Origin: Pseudooceanicola lipolyticus
GTDB lineage: Bacteria > Pseudomonadota > Alphaproteobacteria > Rhodobacterales > Rhodobacteraceae
Length of the DNA stretch: 35,855 nucleotides
Assembly (NCBI RefSeq): GCF_002786325.1
Contig: NZ_PGTB01000028.1
Location: 1-35,855 of the forward strand
Reading direction: 5' to 3'
The position numbers and the translations under genes are program-made. Positions 1-7,437 of the stretch are shown here, in pieces (within the stretch, counting starts at the first letter, position 1; every line of letters starts with the position of its first letter). The notes beneath the pieces are model-generated. The model was not told the origin of the DNA. It saw nothing but the letters and a program-made list of their open reading frames with translations, and did no database searches.

Positions 1-1
1 C

Positions 2-805
2 CTGGCCGGCAGCGCCATCGACGCCGCGCCGGACACCACGCCGGTGCAAACCACCGAACTGGCCCCTGCCGGCCAGGCCCCTGCCGCCCAGGCCGCTCCA
101 ACCGCGGCGCCCGAACCGGTGCGCCACCAGGTGACCCGCGGCGAAACCGCCTATACCGTCGCCCGGCTGTACCAGGTTTCGGTCAAGGACCTGGCCGAAT
201 GGAACGGGCTGGGCCCCGATTTCGCCATTCGCGAAGGCCAGTACCTGCTGATCCCGCTGACCGGCACTCCGGCTCCCAACCGGGTGGCCGAACTGCCGCG
301 CCGCTCTGCCGCGGTGACCGAACCGGGCGAAGGCAGCCCGACACCGACACCCCCCAGCGCGGCAACGCCGCTGCCGGCGGAACAGGTCGCCCCGCGCGGC
401 GCCGCCGAGGCGCCCCAGGTCAAGCTGGATCCGCCCACCCAGGACCCGTCCGCAGGCGCCGCCATGGCCTTCCCGGTGACCGGCAAGATCATCCGCACCT
501 ATTCCAAGGGCCGCAACGAGGGCATCGACATCTCGGCCCCGGCCGGCACCCCAGTGACCGCCGCCGCCGATGGCAGCGTCGCTGCCATCACCTCCAGCGC
601 CGACAAGGTGCCGATCGTGGTGGTGCGCCATGCCGACGGGCTGCTGACGGTCTATGCCAATGTCGACAATATCCGGGTCAAGAAGGGCGACAGCATCAGC
701 CGTGGCCAGACCATCGCCGAACTGCGCCAGGGCGACAATGCTTACGTCCATTTCGAAGTGCGCAACGGCTTCGACAGCGTCGACCCGATGCCCTACCTGG
801 AATAG
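2..805 (+). CDS. LysM/M23-family envelope protein with degenerate LytM domain (5' partial)
   Basis: The reading frame is open to the left edge, so the N-terminus (presumably with its export signal) lies outside the window. A Pro/Ala-rich linker is followed by a LysM peptidoglycan-binding domain (about nt 125-265, with motifs VTRGETAYTVA and LLIPL), a second Ala/Pro linker, and a C-terminal LytM/peptidase M23 domain (about nt 465-803). The metalloprotease ligands are not intact. The usual HxxxD reads NEGID (Asn codon at 515), the YAH position reads YAN (659), and HxH reads YVH (743). This resembles the degenerate LytM factors EnvC, NlpD and DipM, which activate amidases rather than cleave peptidoglycan themselves. 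I infer a divisome or cell-separation role. The next gene downstream converges on it. Confidence 0.85.
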   Translation: MAGSAIDAAPDTTPVQTTELAPAGQAPAAQAAPTAAPEPVRHQVTRGETAYTVARLYQVSVKDLAEWNGLGPDFAIREGQYLLIPLTGTPAPNRVAELPRRSAAVTEPGEGSPTPTPPSAATPLPAEQVAPRGAAEAPQVKLDPPTQDPSAGAAMAFPVTGKIIRTYSKGRNEGIDISAPAGTPVTAAADGSVAAITSSADKVPIVVVRHADGLLTVYANVDNIRVKKGDSISRGQTIAELRQGDNAYVHFEVRNGFDSVDPMPYLE

Positions 806-814
806 CCGAACGCT

Positions 815-844
815 CGCCGCCCCGGACCTTGCTCTGGGGTGGCG
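815..844. terminator. Hairpin between convergent genes
   Basis: Nine-base arms at 815-823 and 836-844 pair with one G-T wobble around a 12-nt loop. The hairpin lies between the stop of the LytM-type gene and the stop of the DUF815 ATPase gene. There is no T-run, so it is only a possible bidirectional termination or 3'-end structure. Confidence 0.35.
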
Positions 845-852
845 ATGCCGCG

Positions 853-1695
853 TTATCCGACCTTCACGCCCTTGCGCCCGGCCAGATCGGTGAAGAACTG
901 CCAGGCCACACGGCCCGAGCGGGCGCCGCGCGTGGCCTGCCACTCGATCGCCTCGGCGCGCAGCTCGTCCTCCGCGACGGTGACACCATAGGCGTCGCAA
1001 TAGCGGGCGATCATCGCGAGGTATTCGTCCTGCGAACAGGGGTGGAAGCCCAGCCACAGCCCGAACCGGTCGGACAGCGACACTTTTTCCTCCACCGCCT
1101 CGGAAGGGCTGATCGCGGTCGAGCGTTCGTTCTCGATCATGTCGCGCGGCATCAGGTGCCGCCGGTTCGAGGTGGCGTAAAGCACCACATTGGGTGGCCG
1201 CCCCTCGATCCCGCCATCCAGCACCGCCTTCAGCGACTTGTAATGCTGGTCATCATGGGAAAACGACAGGTCGTCGCAGAACAGCACAAAGCGGCTGGAG
1301 GTGGCCCGCAGCTGGCCCAGCAGCCGCCCCACCGACGGCAGGTCCTCGCGTTGCAGCTCGATCAGCTTCAGCTCTGGATGTTCTGCATTCACCTCGGCAT
1401 GGATCGCCTTGACCAGGCTGGATTTTCCCATTCCGCGCGCACCCCATAACAGGGCGTTGTTGGCGGCATATCCGGCGGCGAAGCGACGGGTGTTGTCCAG
1501 CAGCGTGTCGCGCGATCGGTCGATGCCGACCAGCAGATCCAGCCCGATCCGGTTCACCGCCGGCACCGGCTCCAGCCGGTCGGGATCGACATGCCAGACA
1601 AAGGCCGGCGCCGCCGCGAAATCCGGCGCCGGCAGCGGCGCCGGCGCCATCCGCTCCAGCGCGGCGGCGATGCGTTCCAGCGGATCGGCACTCAC
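853..1695 (-). CDS. DUF815-family AAA+ ATPase
   Basis: A 280-residue ATP-binding protein of the DUF815 (AAA+) type. The Walker A motif GARGMGKSS is at about residues 85-93, Walker B is [10 protein letters not shown] (about 136-145), and a sensor-like YATSNRRHL lies near 173-181. No membrane segments are visible, so it is probably cytoplasmic. It starts with GTG, and that GTG overlaps the tatC stop by four bases (GTGA), so it is translationally coupled to the tat operon. The family is widespread in Alphaproteobacteria, but its substrate is not established. Linkage to tat genes may suggest a role near protein export, but this is inference from position only. Confidence 0.88.
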   Translation of the reverse strand: MSADPLERIAAALERMAPAPLPAPDFAAAPAFVWHVDPDRLEPVPAVNRIGLDLLVGIDRSRDTLLDNTRRFAAGYAANNALLWGARGMGKSSLVKAIHAEVNAEHPELKLIELQREDLPSVGRLLGQLRATSSRFVLFCDDLSFSHDDQHYKSLKAVLDGGIEGRPPNVVLYATSNRRHLMPRDMIENERSTAISPSEAVEEKVSLSDRFGLWLGFHPCSQDEYLAMIARYCDAYGVTVAEDELRAEAIEWQATRGARSGRVAWQFFTDLAGRKGVKVG

Positions 1696-2582
1696 TTGCC
1701 GTCTTCCTCGTCATAGCCCTCGGCGGCGGCGACGTCGTCCAGTTCCTCGTCGTCGTAGTAACCCTCGGCGCGCAGCTTGGCCTCGCGCTTGGTCTCGACC
1801 CGGCGCACCAGGAGGATGGAAATCTCGTACAGCCCGTAGACCACCACGAACAGGATCACCTGGGTGATCACGTCAGGCGGCGTCACCAGGGCTGACAGCA
1901 CCAGGATCGCCACCACCGCGTATTTGCGCACCGAGCCCAGCCCCGCCGCGCTGACCAGCCCGGCCTTGCCCATCAGGGTCAGCAGCACCGGCAGCTGGAA
2001 ACACAACCCGAAGGCGACCACGAACTTGATCGTCAGGCTCAGATATTCCTGCGCCGAACCCTGGAAGGCGATGCCGGCGACGCCGCTGCTGTCGGCGGCC
2101 TCGTCATTCAGCACGCTGCCGGCCTGCTGGAACCCCAGGAAGAAATCGAAGGCCAGCGGGGTGACGACGTAATAGGCAAAGCTGGCGCCCAGGAAGAACA
2201 TGAAGGGCGAGGCCAGCATGAAGGGCAGAAACGCGTTTTTCTCGGACCGGTACAGGCCCGGCGCCACGAAGCGCCACATCTGGAAGCTGATATAGGGAAA
2301 GGCCAGCACCAGCCCGCCCAGCAGCGAGATCGACACCGCCACAAAGAACCCTTCCTGCAGCTTGATCAGGATCAGCCCGCAATCGGCATGGCCGCGCTGG
2401 GCCATGGCATCGCACAGCGGATGGGTCAGAAAGTTGAAGATCGGGTTCCAGACGGTGAAACAGATCACCATGCCGACGATGAAGGCCAGCACCGAATGGA
2501 TCAGCCGGGTGCGCAGCTCGGCCAGGTGTTCGATCAGCGGCGCCGCTGAATCGTCGATGTCGTCATCCATGGCGTGGCTCAT
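1692..2582 (-). CDS. tatC: Sec-independent protein translocase TatC
   Basis: TatC is the multispanning receptor of the twin-arginine translocase. It recognises twin-arginine signal peptides in the inner membrane and recruits TatB and TatA. The 296-residue product has the family N-terminal signature HLAELRTRL followed by hydrophobic segments consistent with six helices, and the conserved run [10 protein letters not shown]. It is longer than many TatC proteins because of an insertion before the fourth helix and a strongly acidic C-terminal tail (YYDDEELDD then YDEEDGK). The start codon overlaps the tatB stop by four bases, and the stop overlaps the GTG of the following ATPase gene. The order tatA-tatB-tatC is classical. 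Confidence 0.96.
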   Translation of the reverse strand: MSHAMDDDIDDSAAPLIEHLAELRTRLIHSVLAFIVGMVICFTVWNPIFNFLTHPLCDAMAQRGHADCGLILIKLQEGFFVAVSISLLGGLVLAFPYISFQMWRFVAPGLYRSEKNAFLPFMLASPFMFFLGASFAYYVVTPLAFDFFLGFQQAGSVLNDEAADSSGVAGIAFQGSAQEYLSLTIKFVVAFGLCFQLPVLLTLMGKAGLVSAAGLGSVRKYAVVAILVLSALVTPPDVITQVILFVVVYGLYEISILLVRRVETKREAKLRAEGYYDDEELDDVAAAEGYDEEDGK

Positions 2583-3064
2583 ACGCTGTCCCCGGCCTCG
2601 CGTTTCGCCGCGGGCGTCTCGGCCTTCAGCGCCGCCTCCGCCTCTTCGGCCTTGGCCAGCGCCTCGGCGGCCTCGCGGGCCTTGCGTTCGGCGGCGGCGC
2701 GCGCGGTGGCGGCCTGAATCTTCTTGGCGCTTTCGGCACGCTCGGCCGCCAGCTTGCCGGTTTCGCTGTCGGGGGTGTATTTGGTGGGGTCCAGCCCCTT
2801 GGTCATGTCGCGCGTGGCGCTTTTCACGCCATCCAGCGCCGACGAGACCGGGTTGGTCGCGGCCTTCAGCCCCTTGGCCACATCCTTGACGCCGGATTCA
2901 TCCGCCGCGTCGTTCATGGCCCGGCTGAACTCGCGCGCCATGCCGCGCGCCTTGCCGACCCAGATGCCGACATTGCGGAACAGCACCGGCAAGTCCTTCG
3001 GACCCACCACGATCAGCGCCACGATCCCGATGAGCAAAAGCTCGGTCCAGCCCAGGTCGAACAT
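2579..3064 (-). CDS. tatB: Sec-independent protein translocase TatB
   Basis: 161 residues. A single N-terminal transmembrane helix ([20 protein letters not shown]) leads into the Gly-Pro hinge (VVGPKDLP), an amphipathic helix, and a long Ala/Glu/Lys-rich charged tail probably forming coiled helix. This is the TatB pattern: the glutamate after the start region and the GPKDLP hinge separate it from TatA. TatB binds TatC to form the signal-peptide receptor. The gene starts 6 bp after the tatA stop and overlaps tatC by four bases, so the three are one transcription unit. Confidence 0.95.
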   Translation of the reverse strand: MFDLGWTELLLIGIVALIVVGPKDLPVLFRNVGIWVGKARGMAREFSRAMNDAADESGVKDVAKGLKAATNPVSSALDGVKSATRDMTKGLDPTKYTPDSETGKLAAERAESAKKIQAATARAAAERKAREAAEALAKAEEAEAALKAETPAAKREAGDSV

Positions 3065-3070
3065 CTTGAG

Positions 3071-3286
3071 TTACGCCTTGTCCTTCTCGGCCTCGGGCGT
3101 GACGTCCTTGGCCGCGGTTGCGGCGTCGTCTTCCAGCTCCTTGGTGCCGTCGCTGACACCTTTCTTGAAGGCGGTGATGCCCTTGCCGACTTCGCCCATC
3201 AGCGAGCTGATCTTGCCGCGCCCGAAAAGCACCAGCACCACAACCGCGATCAGCAGCAGGCCGGGAAGGCCAATATTGTTCAGCAT
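3071..3286 (-). CDS. tatA: Sec-independent protein translocase TatA
   Basis: 71 residues, typical for TatA. An N-terminal hydrophobic helix ([16 protein letters not shown]) is followed by the FGRGKI hinge and an amphipathic segment ([16 protein letters not shown]), then an acidic tail. TatA oligomerises to form the translocation pathway. An in-frame upstream extension exists, but the ATG at 3286 is preceded by a good Shine-Dalgarno sequence (GAGGAGAGG) and gives the standard TatA length, so I chose it. It is the first gene of the tat operon. Confidence 0.95.
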   Translation of the reverse strand: MLNNIGLPGLLLIAVVVLVLFGRGKISSLMGEVGKGITAFKKGVSDGTKELEDDAATAAKDVTPEAEKDKA

Positions 3287-3442
3287 TGTTCCTCTCCTCA
3301 TCTCGTGAGCGGCCGGCGGCGCCAGTGCCGGCCCGGTTACGGCATCCGTTTTAGCCACCGCGTTCCGGGGGCAAAAGCCGGAAGCGCCCCGATCGGCATC
3401 GTTTTCGCGCGGGTTTGAAGCGCGCTGCCGGGAAATGCGTTC

Positions 3443-3464
3443 AACTGACAGGTTTTTGTCAGTT
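3443..3464. promoter_or_regulatory. Perfect inverted repeat, likely operator of the WYL regulator
   Basis: AACTGACA at 3443-3450 and TGTCAGTT at 3457-3464 are perfect reverse complements separated by GGTTTT. The site lies 39 bp upstream of the WYL-regulator start, between it and the divergent tatA. Single winged-helix regulators of the YafY/DeoR-like group often bind such dyads in their own promoter. Autoregulation is therefore inferred; the repeat itself is observed. Confidence 0.6.
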
Positions 3465-3503
3465 TCTCTGGTCATTGGGCCCGCCACGGGTCAGAATGGC
3501 GCC

Positions 3504-4169
3504 ATGGCCCGCTCTAACCGCCTGCTTCGCTTGCTCGCCCTGTTGCAGGATGGCGCGCTGCACCGCGCCGCCGATCTGGCGCGCGCGCTCGACGTGTCAG
3601 CGCGCACCATCTATCGCGACATGGAGGCGCTGGCCGCCGCAGGCCTGCCCGTCGCCGGCACCCGCGGCACCGGCTATCGCCTGGCCGAGCTGACCACGCT
3701 GCCGCCGCTGCGCCTGAGCCCGGCCGAACTGGAAGCACTCAGCCTCGGCATCGCCATCGTGCAGGAATCGGCCGATCCCGATCTTGCCGGTGCCGCCGCC
3801 GCGCTGGCGCAAAAGGTCGACGCCGCGCTGCCAGCCGAAACGCTGCCCCCCTCGGAGAACTGGTTGTTCGCCTTTGCCGCCGGGGCCAGCGCCGCGCGCG
3901 GCTTTTCCCTGATGGCACCGATCCGCAGCGCCATCCGCGGCCGCCAGAAGCTGCGGCTGACCGGCCAGGACAGCACCGGGACTCCCGGCAGCCAAACGGT
4001 GCGCCCGCTGCGGCTGGACCATCGCGGCCGCGCCTGGGTGCTGACCGCCTGGAGCGAGACCCATGGCGCGTTCCGCCTGTTCCGCCTCGATCTGGTCGAA
4101 GCGGCGGCGCCGCTGCCGGAACTATTTGTGGACGAACCGGGCAAGACCCTGGCCGATTATCGCCCCTGA
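3504..4169 (+). CDS. YafY-type HTH/WYL-domain transcriptional regulator
   Basis: 221 residues. The N-terminal helix-turn-helix (residues 1-60) has the pattern LLALLQDGALHRAADLARAL followed by VSARTIYRDMEALAAAGLPV, the recognition-helix signature of HTH_11/DeoR-like regulators. A spacer (about 68-130) and a C-terminal WYL-like beta-rich domain follow, with WVLTAW (about 178-183) in the position of the name-giving motif. WYL domains are thought to sense ligands, often nucleic-acid or nucleotide-like. An in-frame start 69 bp upstream is possible, but the chosen ATG gives the canonical N-terminus MARSNRLLRLL; no clear Shine-Dalgarno precedes it. It is divergent from tatA, with a perfect dyad between them. 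The regulated genes are unknown. Confidence 0.88.
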   Translation: MARSNRLLRLLALLQDGALHRAADLARALDVSARTIYRDMEALAAAGLPVAGTRGTGYRLAELTTLPPLRLSPAELEALSLGIAIVQESADPDLAGAAAALAQKVDAALPAETLPPSENWLFAFAAGASAARGFSLMAPIRSAIRGRQKLRLTGQDSTGTPGSQTVRPLRLDHRGRAWVLTAWSETHGAFRLFRLDLVEAAAPLPELFVDEPGKTLADYRP

Positions 4170-4216
4170 CCGTCTGTTCCATGCAGATACGCGCTGGACA
4201 TGGCGCGCAGGGCCAG

Positions 4217-5332
4217 TCAGCCCGCCTGCGCCGGGAACACGAAACAGCGGTCGCGCCGCACCGTCAGCCACATCGCCTTGCCCGCCTTGGGCAGGAACAC
4301 CCCGGGCACCGTCGCCTTCAGCACGCCACCGTCAAAATCCATCCTGAACTCGACCAGCGATTCCTGCCCCAGAAAGCGCGCCCGTTCGACCACGCCGCGC
4401 GCCGCCACCCCGTCCGAAGGCGTCGGCAGCGGACCACTGCCACCGCGGTCGAAATCGATCCGCACATGCTGGGGCCGGAACACGATATCCACTTCGGTGT
4501 GATCGGCGATGCCGGGGGCCAGGAACTGGCCAAAAGCGGTTTCGGCCAGGGCGCCGTCAACCCGCGCCTTCAGCACGTTGACATCGGAAAAGAACGACAC
4601 CGCCGCGCGGTCGGCGGGGCGGGTATAGACGTTATAGGGCGCGCCTTGCTGCACGATCCGGCCGCGCCGCATCAACGCGATCTCATCGGCCATGCGCATC
4701 GCCTCTTCCGGCTCGTGCGTGACCAGCAGCACCGCGGTATTCTCGTCCTTTAGCAGGCGCAGGGTCTCGTCGCGGATGCCGTCGCGCAACCGGTTGTCGA
4801 GGCCGGAAAACGGCTCGTCCATCAGCATGATCGCCGGTTCCGGCGCCAGGGCGCGGGCCAGCGCCACGCGCTGCTGTTCGCCGCCCGACAACTCGTGCGG
4901 GAAGGCATCGATATGGCGCAGCAGGTCGACCTTGCGCAGCAGCTCCTCGGCGCGGGCGCGTTTCTGCTCGCGGCTGCCCTTCAGGCCAAAGCCGACATTG
5001 TCGGCGACGCTGAGATGCGGGAACAGGGCGAAATCCTGGAACATCAGCCCGATGCCGCGCCGTTCCGGCGGCACCCGGAACACGGTGTCGCAGACCAGCT
5101 TGCCATCGACCCAGATCTCGCCGGAATCCTGCATCTCGACCCCGGCGATGATGCGCAGCGTCGTCGACTTGCCGCAGCCCGACGGCCCCAGCAGGCAGGT
5201 CACCTGGCCAGGCAGGATGCTGAGCGACACGTCATCCACCACCCGCCGGCCATCATAGCTGCGGGTCAGGTTGCGGATCTCCAGCCGCGGCGTGTCGGAC
5301 GGGGCGTAATCTTTCACCGGAACCCTCTTCAC
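4217..5332 (-). CDS. ABC transporter ATP-binding protein, FbpC/PotA type
   Basis: An ATPase subunit of an importer, probably of the ferric-iron or polyamine/spermidine class. Walker A is GPSGCGKST (residues 49-57), the signature LSGGEQQR starts at 148, Walker B is IMLMDEP (D172, E173), and the switch His is in LLVTHEPEEA (about 206). The Q-loop glutamine is in LMFQDFALFPHLSV. The C-terminal third has a TOBE-like regulatory domain with FRPQHVRID, as in FbpC. No permease or binding-protein gene is adjacent in the window. The start is uncertain: GTG at 5332 has a weak Shine-Dalgarno, whereas GTG at 5317 is preceded by GAAGAGGG and may be the true start (366 residues). Confidence 0.9.
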   Translation of the reverse strand: MKRVPVKDYAPSDTPRLEIRNLTRSYDGRRVVDDVSLSILPGQVTCLLGPSGCGKSTTLRIIAGVEMQDSGEIWVDGKLVCDTVFRVPPERRGIGLMFQDFALFPHLSVADNVGFGLKGSREQKRARAEELLRKVDLLRHIDAFPHELSGGEQQRVALARALAPEPAIMLMDEPFSGLDNRLRDGIRDETLRLLKDENTAVLLVTHEPEEAMRMADEIALMRRGRIVQQGAPYNVYTRPADRAAVSFFSDVNVLKARVDGALAETAFGQFLAPGIADHTEVDIVFRPQHVRIDFDRGGSGPLPTPSDGVAARGVVERARFLGQESLVEFRMDFDGGVLKATVPGVFLPKAGKAMWLTVRRDRCFVFPAQAG

Positions 5333-5334
5333 CC

Positions 5335-5357
5335 ATCCCGATCAATTTTCTCGGGAT
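5335..5357. promoter_or_regulatory. Inverted repeat before the ABC ATPase gene
   Basis: ATCCCGA (5335-5341) and TCGGGAT (5351-5357) form perfect 7-bp arms around a 9-bp AT-rich spacer, directly upstream of the ABC ATPase start. A further CGGGATAG follows at about 5363. It may be an operator or a leader hairpin; the binding protein is unknown. Confidence 0.4.
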
Positions 5358-5398
5358 AAGACCGGGATAGCAATCCGGCCCGCGCTGTACAAGCGGCG

Positions 5399-6520
5399 CT
5401 AGGCTTGCAGATCGAACGCCGCTTCCGCGCAGAGCCGGCCATTTACCTGCAGCTCGATCCGGTGCTGGCCCGGATGCAGGGTGAAGGTGCTGGCATTGCC
5501 GCGCAGCGGGTGGCGCTTGCGCAGCACCAGCGACCTGCCCTGTTCAATCTTTGCCTGCTTCAGCTTGAACACCTTGCGCCTTTCGCGCCCGTCCGGCCGG
5601 GCAAAGCGGATGATGTAATCGACCAGCACCGGTTGTTGCTGCGCGGCGGCCAGCGTCACCTCGAATTCAAGCGCCGCACCGATGCGCGGTGCGGGGGTCA
5701 GCAGGGCCAGGGCGCAGGTGATCTCGGCTCCGGCGTCATAGCCCAGCATCGCCAGGGCGCGGGGATGGCCCTGTTTCACCAGCCCGCGCAGCGCGTGGGC
5801 GGTCATCCAGTCCAGCTCCCGCGCCGCCTGCCGCCCGGTTGCGCGCCACTGCTCCAGCCGGTCCATCACCAGCTCCGGGTCATGCCGCGTCAGATCGTTC
5901 AGGTGGTTGGCGACCGAGCGGGTGACATAGCGCGTCGGGTCGGCGTGCAATTGCTCCAGCAATGGCAGCGGTGCCGCCACCGGCAGGCCGATCCCCTGCC
6001 CCCAGGGCAGACGCGGGCGGGTGCCTTCGCTGACCAGGCGGCGGACATGGTAATTGTCATGCCGCGCCCAGCTGTCCATCCGCGCCAGCACCCGGTCGGG
6101 CCAGCGGTTGAGGAACGGGCGGATCGCCCATTCCATCGAAAATCTCTGGGTGATCGCTTCCAGCAGGTCGAGCCCGAGGTCGGGATGCTCCTCCAGCCCG
6201 CGGTCCACCACCAGCTCGCCCAGCGGCGCATAGATGAAATCGCCGAAATCGTCATCTTTCAGGGTCGGGTCCAGCGGCGCGGGCAAGGCGGCGCGCAGCA
6301 CCGGGGCGATCGCCGGCAACGGACCGGCAAGCGCGTCGCCCAGGCAGGTGGCGATCCAGGCGATGCGCTGTTTCAGTTCCAGGTCGGGCAGCCGGTCCAT
6401 CACCCGCGCTTCGAACCCGGCGGCATCGAATCCGGCATCGGCACGGGCAAAACGGTCCGCCAGATGGCGGACCTTGGCGGCATTGAACAGCTGATCCTTC
6501 AGTGAAAAGCCGGCCGCCAT
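5399..6520 (-). CDS. DNA alkylation repair protein, AlkC-like with C-terminal Ig-like domain
   Basis: 373 residues. The first about 260 form alpha-helical HEAT-like repeats with the signature RRLVSEGTRPRLPW (about 160-173) and RYVTRSVANHLNDL (about 197-210), as in the AlkC/AlkD superfamily of DNA glycosylases that remove alkylated bases such as 3-methyladenine. The C-terminal about 110 residues, starting near 264, are beta-rich and look like the immunoglobulin-like domain found fused to some AlkC proteins. The start is 1 bp downstream of the SDR gene stop, so the two are probably co-transcribed. Substrate range cannot be judged from sequence. Confidence 0.85.
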   Translation of the reverse strand: MAAGFSLKDQLFNAAKVRHLADRFARADAGFDAAGFEARVMDRLPDLELKQRIAWIATCLGDALAGPLPAIAPVLRAALPAPLDPTLKDDDFGDFIYAPLGELVVDRGLEEHPDLGLDLLEAITQRFSMEWAIRPFLNRWPDRVLARMDSWARHDNYHVRRLVSEGTRPRLPWGQGIGLPVAAPLPLLEQLHADPTRYVTRSVANHLNDLTRHDPELVMDRLEQWRATGRQAARELDWMTAHALRGLVKQGHPRALAMLGYDAGAEITCALALLTPAPRIGAALEFEVTLAAAQQQPVLVDYIIRFARPDGRERRKVFKLKQAKIEQGRSLVLRKRHPLRGNASTFTLHPGQHRIELQVNGRLCAEAAFDLQA

Positions 6521-6521
6521 G

Positions 6522-7301
6522 TCACATGGTCAGGTTGGTCGCGCCACCATCCACCAGCAGGTTCTGGCCGACGATAAAGCCCGCATGCTGCGAACAGAGA
6601 AAGGCGCAGGCGGCGCCGAATTCCTGCCGGGTGCCATAACGGCGCGCCGGGATCGTCGCGATGCGCTGCGCGCGCACCTCGTCCAGCGACAGGTTCTGCG
6701 CCTTGCTGGCCCCCGAATCCAGGGCATTGGCGCGGTCGGTGGCGTGAATGCCGGGCAGCAGGTTGTTGATGTTCACGCCATGCTGCGCGACCTGCCGGGC
6801 GGTACCGGCGACATAGCCGGTCAGCCCGGTCCGGGCCGAGTTCGACAGCCCCAACACCCCGATCGGGGCGCGCACCGCCTGGCTGGTGATGTTCACCACC
6901 CGGCCCCAGCCGCTTTCGATCATGGCCGGCATCAGCGCCTTCATCAATGTGATCGGCGTCAACATGTTGGCATCGATTGCCTTGAGGAAATCCTCGCGCT
7001 CCCAATCGCTCCACATGCCCGGCGGCGGCCCGCCGGCATTGGTGACAAGAATGTCCACCCCCTGCGCCGCCGCGATCACCTCGGCCTGGCCCTCGGGCGT
7101 GGTCACATCCGTCGCGACAGTGGTGACGGTGACGCCATATGCGCCGCGAATATCTTCCGCCGCGGCCTCCAGCGCCTCGCCGCCGCGGGCATTCATGATC
7201 AGGTTGACGCCGGCCTCGGCCAGCGCCTCGGCACAGCCCAGTCCCAACCCCTTGCTGCTGGCGCAGACCAAAGCACGTTTACCCGAAATTCCCAGATCCA
7301 T
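6522..7301 (-). CDS. SDR-family oxidoreductase with atypical active site
   Basis: 259 residues with a Rossmann fold of the short-chain dehydrogenase/reductase family. The cofactor-binding stretch is VCASSKGLGLG (12-22), the structural motif is VTNAGG (86-91), and the catalytic serine region is VVNITS (S140). The usual YxxxK dyad is missing: the aligned segment reads LSNSART, so Tyr is absent near 152-153 and Lys is replaced by Arg157. This LSNxxR variant occurs in a recognisable SDR subgroup, so activity is not excluded but the mechanism must differ. The ATG at 7301 is preceded by AGGAG. The gene precedes the AlkC-like gene by 1 bp and is divergent from the Hint-domain gene. Confidence 0.9.
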   Translation of the reverse strand: MDLGISGKRALVCASSKGLGLGCAEALAEAGVNLIMNARGGEALEAAAEDIRGAYGVTVTTVATDVTTPEGQAEVIAAAQGVDILVTNAGGPPPGMWSDWEREDFLKAIDANMLTPITLMKALMPAMIESGWGRVVNITSQAVRAPIGVLGLSNSARTGLTGYVAGTARQVAQHGVNINNLLPGIHATDRANALDSGASKAQNLSLDEVRAQRIATIPARRYGTRQEFGAACAFLCSQHAGFIVGQNLLVDGGATNLTM

Positions 7302-7329
7302 GATCGACTCCTGCCTGATTTTGCGCAGG

Positions 7330-7352
7330 ATTATCGCCGGGCCTGCGATAAT
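7330..7352. promoter_or_regulatory. Perfect inverted repeat between SDR and Hint genes
   Basis: ATTATCGC (7330-7337) and GCGATAAT (7345-7352) are perfect 8-bp arms with a 7-bp spacer in the divergent promoter region. An outer pair, GCCAGCAT (7353-7360) and ATGCTGGC (7402-7409), is also perfectly inverted. It probably marks an operator, but no cognate regulator gene is adjacent. Confidence 0.5.
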
Positions 7353-7437
7353 GCCAGCATTTGTCCGGAAAAACTCCCGATCTCCGCCACATTTGCCGCA
7401 CATGCTGGCCTGTGAACAGCGGGAGAGGTCTGTTACG

